From an uncultured Ignavibacteriota bacterium (GTDB lineage: Bacteria; Bacteroidota; Ignavibacteria; Palsa-1295): 64,000 bases of DNA. Below are positions 1 through 8,327 of the stretch, piece after piece. The notes below the pieces were generated by a model. That model saw only the letters and a list, made by a program, of their open reading frames with translations, was not told where the DNA came from and searched no databases. The stretch covers positions 124,001 through 188,000 of the forward strand of contig CAIUMP010000060.1 in NCBI GenBank assembly GCA_903900335.1. Reading direction: 5' to 3'. Numbering within the stretch: position 1 is the first letter of the stretch; the number at the start of each line of letters is the position of its first letter. The position numbers and the translations under genes were made by a program.

Positions 1-1279
1 GCTCTGGTTCTGATGGCTGTCCGGGTAATACTCCAAGCTGATCCGGGCAATAAAGTTTCTTGAACATGCATGCGTCGTCGCGTTGGATCGTCTGGGGTTG
101 ATTGAAAACCCCAATCCCTTGTTTGGACATGAGCATGGGATGATCCAGATGGTCAGGGCAAGCAGTTTGATTGTTGATACATTCAGAACTGTCGCTTGCA
201 AGACGCTCGGGATGATTCAGGCCAAGAAAATGTCCGATTTCGTGTGCAACCACCTGACGAAAGGTATAGTCCGAATACCCAGTGTAAACATTACCGACTG
301 GTGTCGAGGTGCCAGTGAAAAAGCCCCGCAAGGGTGCAGTCGGATGAAGTACGTAATCATTGTTGATCACCACTTTATCTGCAGAGTTGTTATAGAGGAA
401 GTTGTTCGTCGTGTTATAGATGATGTTCCTGTAATTAGTATCAGGGCAGCGAATTCCGTCCTGGCAATAAGTACCTGCACCGTTAGTGTAACCGAGTCCA
501 AAGTTCAAGGGGTGACCTGGCGAGGCTACGTAAGTTCCTGGCCAGTTATTGAGGTTATTGTCAGGCTTAATCTGAATGCAGCAACCTGGATCGCCCTGAA
601 AGCCACACAGCGCCAGCCAAGCATTCAGTCCATCCTGAGCGTCTGTGTGTGCTTGATCGTTGTTCCAGACTTGGTAGTAGGTGACATCGGTACCGTTGGC
701 ATGATCCTGAACCTCTTGGAGGTAGAGGACATAGTCCGCATCGTATCTTTCCTGATATCCCTGATCTTGCCCTCAAAGGAATTGGATGTACTGCCGATCA
801 CCCTCGGTTGGGTACAGGGAATGATCGTTTGTATCAGGTTCAATCAACGGATCGCCGCTCATAAAATTCGTGCTGTCGGATACCCATTGGTCATGTGCGA
901 GTTGCCACTGGTAATGTGAATCCCAGGCGTCCGCGATGTACGGCCCTGGATTGATATCGTCCCTAAAATAAATGGATCTATCGGATTTATCTGGGGGCGT
1001 AGGTGGACCTGGCACTGCTTCCGTCGGTTGAACTTGCAGGCTCGCGTCAACAGGGATAACGTTGACGCAACCGGGCATGTGTGTTTTTGCTGGTGTCAAA
1101 CCTATTTCGAGATTGGGATGAATGGAGCACTTCACTATTATGTGAGGCGAGGTGAGACCTTCGCAGAACCAATAGGGGAATGCTTCTGAGTCACAAGGTA
1201 TCGGACAATGGATTTGTGCAATCAAATCCATCGGCGACGCAATCAAGATTAGAAATAGGAAAAATAGTATCCTTTTCAT
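1..1279 (-). pseudogene. Secreted metzincin-type zinc metalloprotease, interrupted by in-frame TGA, 3' end beyond window
   Basis: The first part, 1279 to 773, encodes 168 residues opening with a clear signal peptide (KRILFFLFLILIASP, then an Ala-Gln cleavage-like site). The frame stops at a TGA at 775-773 (codon 169). Reading on in the same frame, translation stays open to the left edge and includes HEIGHFLGLNH (212-244, codons 346-356), the HExxHxxGxxH zinc site of metzincins, followed by HPMLMSK, a plausible Met-turn. The downstream part is Cys- and Asn/Tyr-rich and has no signal peptide of its own. The intact protein was therefore probably an exported matrixin- or pappalysin-like protease, and the TGA could be a CGA-to-TGA change. 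An AAGAGGAAAC ribosome site precedes the ATG. Readthrough or a sequencing error cannot be excluded. Other genes here use TGA as an ordinary stop (e.g. the gene ending at 12760), which argues against a changed code. Confidence 0.7.
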
Positions 1280-1302
1280 TGTGTTTCCTCTTGCTTATGC
1301 GC

Positions 1303-2358
1303 CTATGGGTTGACAATGGCGCTAATTCGGGCGCGAAGCCGAGTCTTCCACTCGGTAACGGTCAGATTCGTCCCGCCGAGTCCAAAATCGTCGTAGGGAT
1401 CGACCACTTTTCCATTCTTGACCCGATACATCGCGGCGCTATTCCCGAAAACTCCCCAGTAAGGCTGAACCGTAAAATAGGCATTAGCAGTATCGTTTCC
1501 GACACCAGCTAAGCGCAGAAATACAATGTATTCGCCTCCGGGTTTGATCCACGATCCTGAAGAATCGATTAGGAAATCACCCGGTCCTGGGGCATCATCA
1601 AACAGACCTTTTTGCCATTGCCGCGAATACTCAAAACGAATACAAGTACCAAGGGAAGCTGCCGTCACATTCGCTTCTACAATGAACGGTGTGGTGGTTT
1701 GAGGCGATTCTTTGGATCCTTTTCGCGATGGAATCATCATGGGGCACGAAGGGACTCGTTGGCCTTTTATTTCGTCCTGAATTGTTGCCGTAACGAGAAC
1801 CATATCCGTAATACCTTTCCCGGGCGGATATAACTTTACAGAGGTGTCCGTCACGGACACGTCGGAGATGATGTCGCAAGCCAAAAGAAATCCGGTTCTG
1901 CCCGTGTCACCGAATATCCCTCCAATGTGGTTCTGAATTGAGCCTCTCTCTTGATCCGGATCAGCCTTGTAATTCCAGCGATATGGATGCTCTCCTGCTC
2001 GTGGCCAACCCAGCACGTCATATTGATAAAGGGATAGGGGGTTATCGTCATCAATACGATAAACCATCTTTGCAAGAAACTTAAGTGTGTCCCCATAACC
2101 GATACATTCGATGTATCGGTCAATGTTCACTCCATTTGAAGCGCGAAGAAGCTGATCTAACCAGAGATAGCCGTTCGCGATATCACTTGGCTGCCCGATG
2201 TAGAGTGGTGGCACTGCTGAGAGCAGTGGCAAACTGTATTCCATGGTGCCGTCGTAGGTTGCCCACGAATTAAGTTGAGCGCTGGAAGGTGTTGCAAATG
2301 CGCTCAGAAGACAAAGGAATGTGATTCCCCTCAATAAGAATTCGGCGTATCGCTTCAT
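1303..2358 (-). CDS. Hypothetical secreted protein
   Basis: About 351 residues. The N-terminus has a basic start, a hydrophobic core (FLLRGITFLCLLSAFA) and SSAQ, so a Sec signal peptide is likely. I chose the ATG at 2358. A TTG four codons upstream is also open and neither has a strong ribosome site. I recognise no domain. The mature part is rich in aromatic residues and Asp/Gly, with short beta-strand-like stretches (GGEYIVFLRLAGV near the C-terminus). No type A sorting domain is visible. It lies 23 bases upstream of the broken protease gene on the same strand, so the two may be one transcript with related extracellular roles. It diverges from the small XRE regulator. Confidence 0.65.
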   Translation of the reverse strand: MKRYAEFLLRGITFLCLLSAFATPSSAQLNSWATYDGTMEYSLPLLSAVPPLYIGQPSDIANGYLWLDQLLRASNGVNIDRYIECIGYGDTLKFLAKMVYRIDDDNPLSLYQYDVLGWPRAGEHPYRWNYKADPDQERGSIQNHIGGIFGDTGRTGFLLACDIISDVSVTDTSVKLYPPGKGITDMVLVTATIQDEIKGQRVPSCPMMIPSRKGSKESPQTTTPFIVEANVTAASLGTCIRFEYSRQWQKGLFDDAPGPGDFLIDSSGSWIKPGGEYIVFLRLAGVGNDTANAYFTVQPYWGVFGNSAAMYRVKNGKVVDPYDDFGLGGTNLTVTEWKTRLRARISAIVNP

Positions 2359-2390
2359 GGCGTCAATCAAAAAAAGTTATTCTCAACTCG

Positions 2391-2447
2391 AATATTCACC
2401 AACTTGACTCATCGTCTATGGACTTATAAGCTATAATTGGTGATATT
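2391..2447. promoter_or_regulatory. Divergent promoter region with inverted repeat around a TATAAT box
   Basis: The spacer between the secreted protein gene (minus) and the XRE gene (plus) carries AATATTCACCAA at 2391-2402 and its near-perfect inverse TTGGTGATATT at 2437-2447. Between and overlapping the arms lie TTGACT (2404-2409), TATAAG (2425-2430) and TATAAT (2432-2437). The right arm overlaps the likely -10 element. This fits an operator for the adjacent regulator, but no binding data can be inferred from sequence. Confidence 0.4.
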
Positions 2448-2454
2448 TCTTCCG

Positions 2455-2706
2455 GTGTCAATTCTCAAAATCATCGGAATGAACGTTCGGCATTATCGCA
2501 AGATTCAGAAATGGAGTCAGGAGCGTCTTGCGGAAGAAGCTGATCTTCACCCAACTTACGTCAGCGGAGTCGAACGTGGGATACGCAACGTTTCTGGCCT
2601 AAACATTGAACGTCTTGCAAAAGCGTTGAACATTCCTCCCCATAAACTGCTTATGCCTCGCGAATTGTGTCATACTTTCTTGCCTGCCCTATCCCGCCTT
2701 CGATAG
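2455..2706 (+). CDS. Small XRE-family helix-turn-helix regulator
   Basis: A stand-alone HTH_3/Cro-C1 domain of about 83 residues. The two core helices are visible as KWSQERLAEEADLHPTYVSG and GIRNVSGLNIERLAKALNI, with the conserved Q of helix 2 and the VERG turn. The pattern (LHPTYVSGVERGIRNVS) is close to controller proteins of restriction-modification systems and to many solitary regulators, but no restriction or methylase gene is present here. The start is uncertain. A TTG at 2437 falls inside the likely -10 box, so I use GTG 2455; ATG 2479 is also possible and would still keep the domain. It probably regulates itself through the inverted repeat just upstream. The last ~12 residues lie outside the domain. 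Confidence 0.75.
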   Translation: MSILKIIGMNVRHYRKIQKWSQERLAEEADLHPTYVSGVERGIRNVSGLNIERLAKALNIPPHKLLMPRELCHTFLPALSRLR

Positions 2707-2863
2707 GCGTGGCTGTAGGGCTGGCAGCACCGGCACACGCGAGAAGCAGCAGTAACAGACACGCACGTTTCATTCTGCTACTAACTCAGGAATAGCAGAA
2801 TAATTGCAGGGGAAGCAGGTCAATTTCGCGTCCATCGAAGATATATGTAACGCAAACCGAGGC

Positions 2864-3037
2864 TGACAGCGCCGTAGGCGCGGCCCGTTTGTAGAATTGG
2901 TTCATCGAATTATGCGAATCAAGCTCCATCGGAGCGGCCCGTGCAACCGATTGGGAAACACGGGCCTCTCCGATGGAGCTTGAATTTCAAAATACAATCA
3001 TACCTTCTACAAACGGGCCGCGCCTCCGGCGCTGTCA
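2864..3037. repeat. Nested long inverted repeat
   Basis: Two inverted repeats sit one inside the other. The outer arms, 2864-2896 and 3005-3037, match at 32 of 33 positions. The inner arms, 2920-2943 and 2959-2982, match at 23 of 24. Both arm types share a core like GGCGCGGCCCGT or GGAGCGGCCCGT, so they look like two related palindromic units nested together. No open frame of credible coding character covers the element. It lies in the 526-base gene-free spacer 2707-3232, which also holds two shorter palindromes at 3086 and 3187. Confidence 0.8.
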
Positions 3038-3085
3038 CAACCGTGGCAACCGACAATGTGGAGCAGGCATCACGCCCGCTGTTTT

Positions 3086-3107
3086 GGACAGCCGTCCCCG
3101 GCTGTCC
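3086..3107. repeat. Short perfect palindrome
   Basis: GGACAGCCG, a TCCC loop, then CGGCTGTCC: a nine-base perfect stem. No T-run follows, so it is more likely an extragenic palindrome than an intrinsic terminator. Confidence 0.6.
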
Positions 3108-3186
3108 AAGCTGAAACAGCAATGCGGTACACGTCCCACGACACCCGGCGCAATTCCTCACAGTTTTTCGTTCATGTGCGGACTCT

Positions 3187-3205
3187 GGACGTGCGCAGCA
3201 CGTCC
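3187..3205. repeat. REP-like palindrome, copy 1 of the GGACGTGC family
   Basis: GGACGTGC-GCA-GCACGTCC, followed by CTAC. The same unit occurs twice more just beyond the downstream gene (4652-4670 and 4693-4711), so the phosphohexomutase gene is bracketed by this family. Confidence 0.7.
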
Positions 3206-3232
3206 CTACAACATTAAGCAGCAAGAATTTTC

Positions 3233-4651
3233 ATGCAAATCAAATTCGGTACCGACGGTTGGCGCGACGTTATCGCGGAAAATTATACATTCGAAAATGT
3301 TCATCGCGTGGCACGCGGAGCGGCGCTCTATTTCAAGAAGCATCCTCTCGCTGCTGCTGGCGTGATGGTCGGTTATGATGCGCGGTTTCTTAGCCGTGAG
3401 TTTGCCGAGCTATCTGCGCGCGTGCTGGCATCCGAAGGGTTGCAGGTCTTTATCGCGAAGTCTATCGTCTCCACACCGGCCACGTCGCTCGCGATCGTGA
3501 AGCGGAAGCTCGCCGGTGGCGTGATGATAACGGCCTCGCATAATCCAGCGAAGTATAACGGCTTTAAGATCAAGGGTCACTACGGCGGTGCCGCGCTTCC
3601 GGATGCTATTGCAGAGATCGAGAAGACCACCAACAGCAAAGCCAACACTGCTCAAACCACGAAGGACTTCGCGGCGAACACACTCCCGTCGTTCGCGTCG
3701 CTCGTAGCAGATGGCCGCGTTGTGGAGATAGACGCGAAAGCGATCTACATCAAGGAGCTTGCAAAGCTCGTGAATCTGGATCGTATCAAGCGCTCGAAGA
3801 TCCGGATCGCCTACGACCCCATGTATGGCGCAGGTTTCGGCAATCTCGAAACGCTGCTGCCGGAGGCCGCAATTCTGCATGATGTCTGGAATCCTGGCTT
3901 CGGCGGCACACCACCGGAGCCACTGCCACAGAATACGAAAGAACTATCGAAGTTCATCGTCGAGCAAGGCTACGATCTCGGCCTTGTCACGGATGGCGAT
4001 GCTGATCGCATCGGTGCCATAGATGAGAACGGTCAGTTCTTCTCCTCTCAGATGATCTTGTGCCTGCTGTTACAGTATCTTGTCGAAGTACGGAAGAAGA
4101 AGGGCATGGTCGTTGTGAGTCAGTCCGTCACCAGTATGATGGATAAGATGTGCAGAAAGTATGGGTTGACGCTCCAACGCACACCTGTTGGGTTCAAGTA
4201 CATCACGCAGTACATGCTCGATGGCGGTGTGTTGATCGGCGGCGAGGAGTCCGGCGGCATTGGCATTCCATCGGTGCATATTCCGGAGCGGGACGGCATC
4301 TTCAATGGGCTGTTGCTGGCCGAGATCTGTGCCCACCACAAGTCATCGCTCGGCAAACTCGTCGCACGATTGGAGAATGAGTATGGTCCGCACAAGTATG
4401 ACCGCTACGATTTCCACACAACGGATGAGCGGAAGAATCAGGTGCTCGCAAAAGCAAAAGCAGGATTCAGCACCATCGCTGGCAAGAAGGTAGTGAGTAC
4501 AAGTACGCTGGATGGCTTCAAATATCAACTCGAAGGCGGCGCATGGTTCATGCTTCGCACATCCGGCACGGAGCCGCTGCTACGCTACTATGCTGAAGCA
4601 CCCAATGCCGGGTTAGTGAAGAAGATACTGGCGTTCGCCAAGGCGTTGTAG
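3233..4651 (+). CDS. Phosphoglucomutase/phosphomannomutase (alpha-D-phosphohexomutase)
   Basis: 472 residues, the usual length. All four hallmark regions of the superfamily are visible: an N-terminal FGTDGWRD sugar-ring motif, the catalytic phosphoserine loop TASHNP (Ser at about residue 102), the metal-binding DGDADR, the sugar-specificity loop GGEESGG, and the C-terminal phosphate-binding RTSGTEP. The enzyme interconverts hexose-1- and hexose-6-phosphates in the cytoplasm, supplying precursors for glycogen, cell-wall and surface polysaccharides. Glucose versus mannose specificity cannot be settled by eye. The EESGG loop leans towards phosphoglucomutase. The gene stands alone: a palindrome-rich spacer lies upstream, and it converges with the DUF1501 gene downstream. 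Confidence 0.92.
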   Translation: MQIKFGTDGWRDVIAENYTFENVHRVARGAALYFKKHPLAAAGVMVGYDARFLSREFAELSARVLASEGLQVFIAKSIVSTPATSLAIVKRKLAGGVMITASHNPAKYNGFKIKGHYGGAALPDAIAEIEKTTNSKANTAQTTKDFAANTLPSFASLVADGRVVEIDAKAIYIKELAKLVNLDRIKRSKIRIAYDPMYGAGFGNLETLLPEAAILHDVWNPGFGGTPPEPLPQNTKELSKFIVEQGYDLGLVTDGDADRIGAIDENGQFFSSQMILCLLLQYLVEVRKKKGMVVVSQSVTSMMDKMCRKYGLTLQRTPVGFKYITQYMLDGGVLIGGEESGGIGIPSVHIPERDGIFNGLLLAEICAHHKSSLGKLVARLENEYGPHKYDRYDFHTTDERKNQVLAKAKAGFSTIAGKKVVSTSTLDGFKYQLEGGAWFMLRTSGTEPLLRYYAEAPNAGLVKKILAFAKAL

Positions 4652-4715
4652 GGACGTGCCGCGCACGTCCAAGTTGATTTTCAAAATGGGGAGGACGTGC
4701 GCAGCACGTCCCTAC
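4648..4715. repeat. Pair of inverted REP-like palindromes between convergent genes
   Basis: Two copies of the GGACGTGC-N3-GCACGTCC palindrome lie at 4652-4670 and 4693-4711, in opposite orientation as shown by flanking GTAGG and CCTAC, so the whole 68 bases can fold into one large hairpin. The left copy abuts the stop codon of the phosphohexomutase gene, and the right copy overlaps the stop codon of the converging DUF1501 gene. It may act as a bidirectional end-of-transcript structure, though no T-run is present. Confidence 0.7.
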
Positions 4716-6388
4716 CGCACCACCGTCATCTGCCGCACCAGCACCCCATCCCCCGCTTCGAGGCGGCAGATGTAAGTCCCATTCGCAAGCCCGTTCGCGC
4801 CGAAGACGAACTCGTGAGTCCCACGTCCAAGAGTTGCATTGGCTAACTCGGCAACACGCTCCCCTCTTTCGGAATACACTTCCAGCTTTACGGGCATTGT
4901 GCGGGCCAGTGCGAAGCTCACGGTTGTTGATGAGGTGAATGGATTGGGATAATTCGGATTAAGCACAAAATCCAACGGTTGCGGCGCGGAGGACACACTA
5001 CGCACCGCAGGCGTCTTGATCAACGATTGTACGGTCGATGTACCATTGACCGGAATGTTGAATGCGAATTGCTCACCACTCGTCGTCTTGTCCATCAGGA
5101 TCGCCTTCCGCATTTGCGGACTAACACCAAACCAATCACCTAACACCGATGTGTATAGCTGCCGGAAATCAACAGCCCATTTGAGGTCTGCATTGGAATC
5201 CAGATCAGTAAGATTCGGATGCGAGCTATAGACTTCGCCATTGATCTGCGTGCCAAAAAGGAATTGCGGCGCACTGGTGCCATGGTCTGTGCCGTTCGAT
5301 CCGTTCTCGTTCACGCGTCGGCCAAACTCGGAGTATGTCATCCCGATCACACGGTCGGCCATGCCTGCGTTTTCCATGTCGGTCTGGAATGCACCGATCG
5401 CCTGACTCAGCTGCATGAGTAGCTGTGCCTGACCGCTGACCGAGGGATCCGTTGCGTTCTGACTGATATGTGTATCGAACCCGGCAAGCTGTACGAAATA
5501 GACTTTCGTCTTCATCCCTGCCGCGATGCACCAGGCTACGCGCTGCAATTGCTGCGCGATATTCGTGCTGGGATAGTTGACCGTATTCTTCGGAGTCTGA
5601 CCCTTCGTGAAATATTTCGTAAATTGGTTTGCGTAAATATCCGATTGCTGGTAGATACCGCGCACATACGCAAGCTCAGCACCTGCGTTCGTAGAAGCTG
5701 TGCTCTCGGCTTGCGGAGCGCCTGCAGTGAGATAATTACTGGGATCCAGGACTGCGATCCCCATTCCAAAGGTAGTGCCCTGGAAGGCCGCGCTCGGTGC
5801 GCCACCGATCGTAATGGCAAGCGGGTCATCGCCTGTCTTCACGTCCGTTGGGTAGTTGGTGTCCACTGCCTCTTCCAGATAGCGGCCAAGCCATCCTGTC
5901 GTGAGCACCACATTCGAATCGCTGGCGGTGTTCCAGATATCCGTTGAACGGAAGTGAGATAAACTCGGTGATGGATAACCAACATTGTTGACGATAGCGA
6001 GCTTCTTCGTTGAGAAGAGTTCGAACATGGACTGCGTCGTTCCAGCGCGCATCGCCATTGCAGGGTTGAGTGCAAGGTCTTGTCTTGCGATGGATGTGCT
6101 AAGATTCGTCGTGGAAAGCGTCGCATGAGACGCCGGGCCGAACCCGATCGTCGGACGCGCCTTGGCATAGACCGGGTCAGTGAATGGGATCACGGTGTTG
6201 AGTCCGTCATTGCCTCCGGCAAGATTGATGAGCACGAGAACGCGATCGGAGCCATCGGAGCCGTTTAGAATACTGTCCAGCACAGGTGATCGCCCGAATG
6301 CTCGTCCAGCAAATCCACCAAGAGAGAAGGGCACACCAACCGCAGCAACGCCGAGCGGTAAGGCTTTGATAAAGTCACGTCGTTTCAT
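4712..6388 (-). CDS. DUF1501 family protein with type IX (type A) C-terminal sorting domain
   Basis: 558 residues. The ATG at 6388 is preferred over the TTG two codons upstream because AGGAGGG lies eight bases before it. The N-terminus MKRRDFIKALPLGVAAVG has a twin-arginine-like pattern. The body is the DUF1501 fold (sulfatase-like; NLAGGNDGLNTVIPF near the start, YSEFGRR and GTDHGTSAP later). The last ~80 residues begin with NPNYPNPFTSSTTVSF and end in VRQMTVVR, the classic type A sorting domain recognised by the type IX system, whose PorU sortase and PorV are encoded at 28.9-34.3 kb. The protein is therefore likely exported and fixed to the cell surface. The catalytic role of DUF1501 proteins is unproven. 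It forms an operon with the DUF1800 gene, ten bases upstream. Confidence 0.88.
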   Translation of the reverse strand: MKRRDFIKALPLGVAAVGVPFSLGGFAGRAFGRSPVLDSILNGSDGSDRVLVLINLAGGNDGLNTVIPFTDPVYAKARPTIGFGPASHATLSTTNLSTSIARQDLALNPAMAMRAGTTQSMFELFSTKKLAIVNNVGYPSPSLSHFRSTDIWNTASDSNVVLTTGWLGRYLEEAVDTNYPTDVKTGDDPLAITIGGAPSAAFQGTTFGMGIAVLDPSNYLTAGAPQAESTASTNAGAELAYVRGIYQQSDIYANQFTKYFTKGQTPKNTVNYPSTNIAQQLQRVAWCIAAGMKTKVYFVQLAGFDTHISQNATDPSVSGQAQLLMQLSQAIGAFQTDMENAGMADRVIGMTYSEFGRRVNENGSNGTDHGTSAPQFLFGTQINGEVYSSHPNLTDLDSNADLKWAVDFRQLYTSVLGDWFGVSPQMRKAILMDKTTSGEQFAFNIPVNGTSTVQSLIKTPAVRSVSSAPQPLDFVLNPNYPNPFTSSTTVSFALARTMPVKLEVYSERGERVAELANATLGRGTHEFVFGANGLANGTYICRLEAGDGVLVRQMTVVR

Positions 6389-6404
6389 AATCAAATCCCT
6401 CCTG

Positions 6405-8135
6405 TTACATTATTTGAAATTCCGGCAGGGTCGTGATGGCGGTAAGTATCGTCCGGATCTTAATGACCCTATCTGCGTCCGGCATTGTGGGCCACTCGTA
6501 GTCAGGGAAACTGAGCGGAGCAAAGACGTAGGTCGTCAGAAAGTCCGACGCAGGCGGCTGCGCGCACAGGAACGTTGCAACCTGGGAGATGAAATGATGC
6601 ACATCACCTTTGTATTCTCCAAATTGGGCAGCCCATTTCAATACATCCGCATCCGACCAGAGAATACCCGTGTAATTCTCGCCATATCCCGTAACGCCAT
6701 TCCACGCTGGAATGCCCGTGGTCCCACCGGTCATGGCCAGCGCAGAAGCGAGGTACTTGTTGCGAATCGGCAGTGTCGTCGTGCTGACCCATGATCGGTA
6801 TCCCGGCCAGCCTTTCACATTCGGTGGATCGAGCAGTGATTGGTTGAGGAGGGAAAGGCCGTACATCTCCAGTGTGCCGGTTTGGAATTCATCCAGCGGA
6901 ATATCAAATTGCCTCGCGAGCCCGATCATATATTCGAACGGTGACTTTATCGCCGCGCCGATATTGGCTTCATCGAAGAAGTGCTCGCTCTTCAAGAGTT
7001 GCTGAAGCACTGGCTTCAATTCCCAATTGGCGTTTTGGAAGGTTGTTGCAAGCTGCGAGATGATAGCCTGTTCCGTTGCGCCGCTGATGTCGTGGTACAC
7101 AAAATACTGATACAGCTTGCCGCAGATAAAGTAGGCAAGCTTATCTCCGCGATATTGAAATAGGCAATCAATGATGTCATCTGGCACCGAATGCAAGCTT
7201 GACGAAAGCCCATAGGAGCGGATCGGCGCGCCCAATGAACTGAACGGCTTCTTGAGCGAGCTGTCGTGATCACTGATGGTGTAGATCGCCGGGAAACCAT
7301 TCACTGTGGCGGTGCTAAAGTCGATGGAGTAGCCGGTAAGCGCAAGTGCTACAGCTTTGATGTCATCTTCGGTGTAATTGGGGTTGCCGTCTTTATCTGT
7401 AACGCCGAGCGTGAAGAGCTCCATCAACTCTCGCGCATAATTTTCGTTGGGGTTTCGTCCTTTGCTGTACCAACCATCGAGATAGTACAGCATTGCAGGA
7501 AGCACCGAGACATCCTTGACCATCTGCTTGAAATTCCCCCACGGATGCTTGCGGAAATAGGTCAGGTATGGAAGTAGCAGATGCGGATATTCCACCTTCT
7601 GTGCCTCGACCACGAAATGATTAGCCCAGAAATAGACCATCTTCTCCCGCAGCATCGTACTCGGCCTGGACATTTCCACGGCCCACGAGCGGCGAATGGC
7701 ATACCTCGCGTTGCTGTCGTCTATGTTTTGCTGAATCTGCCGCTGAAGATCGGTCCCCTGATAGGGCGGGAGAAGCATCCATGTCTGCGCATGCGACGGC
7801 GGCCCGGGCATGTTCGCATCGAGCGTCCATTTGTCATCAAGTAGAGCGTCGATCAGCGCACTGGGTGTCAGCGATGCAGCAGCTTTGAGTTCAGCGACTG
7901 TTCCGCCAAATCCAGCGCGGCGATAGACGTGGCCGGTAGTATGTGCATCCAGCGAGCCACCCCAGGGAGCCAATGTGCTCTGCACCATGTCGCGGTTGCG
8001 TTCAGTCCGTTTGATAATGGCCGCAACATCGGCCTGCGACGATTGCCTGGCTTGCAGCGGCGCGATTGGCGCATCCAGGAGCGCAGCAGCACCGGCGGCA
8101 CTTCCGGCCGTTCGAAGGAAAGATCGTCTATCCAT
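6405..8135 (-). CDS. DUF1800 family protein
   Basis: About 576 residues starting at MDRRSFLRTAGSAAGAA, a twin-arginine-like signal. The frame is open for 21 more codons upstream, but that extension would bury the signal. Family hallmarks visible are HVYRRAGFGGT near the N-terminus, EKMVYFWANHFVV, NENYARELMELFTLGV in the middle, and PPNVKGWPGYRSWV towards the end. DUF1800 and DUF1501 genes are a recurrent pair in Bacteroidota, Planctomycetota and others. Their joint function is unknown, though both look exported. The gene has no sorting domain, unlike its DUF1501 partner. It reads away from rmuC, with a divergent promoter region between them. Confidence 0.9.
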   Translation of the reverse strand: MDRRSFLRTAGSAAGAAALLDAPIAPLQARQSSQADVAAIIKRTERNRDMVQSTLAPWGGSLDAHTTGHVYRRAGFGGTVAELKAAASLTPSALIDALLDDKWTLDANMPGPPSHAQTWMLLPPYQGTDLQRQIQQNIDDSNARYAIRRSWAVEMSRPSTMLREKMVYFWANHFVVEAQKVEYPHLLLPYLTYFRKHPWGNFKQMVKDVSVLPAMLYYLDGWYSKGRNPNENYARELMELFTLGVTDKDGNPNYTEDDIKAVALALTGYSIDFSTATVNGFPAIYTISDHDSSLKKPFSSLGAPIRSYGLSSSLHSVPDDIIDCLFQYRGDKLAYFICGKLYQYFVYHDISGATEQAIISQLATTFQNANWELKPVLQQLLKSEHFFDEANIGAAIKSPFEYMIGLARQFDIPLDEFQTGTLEMYGLSLLNQSLLDPPNVKGWPGYRSWVSTTTLPIRNKYLASALAMTGGTTGIPAWNGVTGYGENYTGILWSDADVLKWAAQFGEYKGDVHHFISQVATFLCAQPPASDFLTTYVFAPLSFPDYEWPTMPDADRVIKIRTILTAITTLPEFQIM

Positions 8136-8327
8136 AATGGCGTTCAATAATAGCACAGTAATGGCGCTCAATAGTGGCATCTGCGCACGAATGCTCACCC
8201 ATCGAGGAGCAACAACACGTGCAATTCCTACAGCGTGGAGGACAATCTCGTTCCATATCGGATTTCGCGCATTTTGTCCGAACGTTTAGTATCCTTCTGC
8301 GCGTATGTAAAAACAAAATCACACTGC

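Noticed and set aside
773-775. Reading TGA as a sense codon because of a changed genetic code
   Set aside because: Many intact genes here end normally, several with TGA, and none of the others needs an internal TGA; a single nonsense change is simpler.
83-919. Long plus-strand open frame of 278 codons
   Set aside because: It lies opposite the metzincin-like gene, whose minus-strand frame has a signal peptide and a perfect zinc motif; the plus frame shows no domain.
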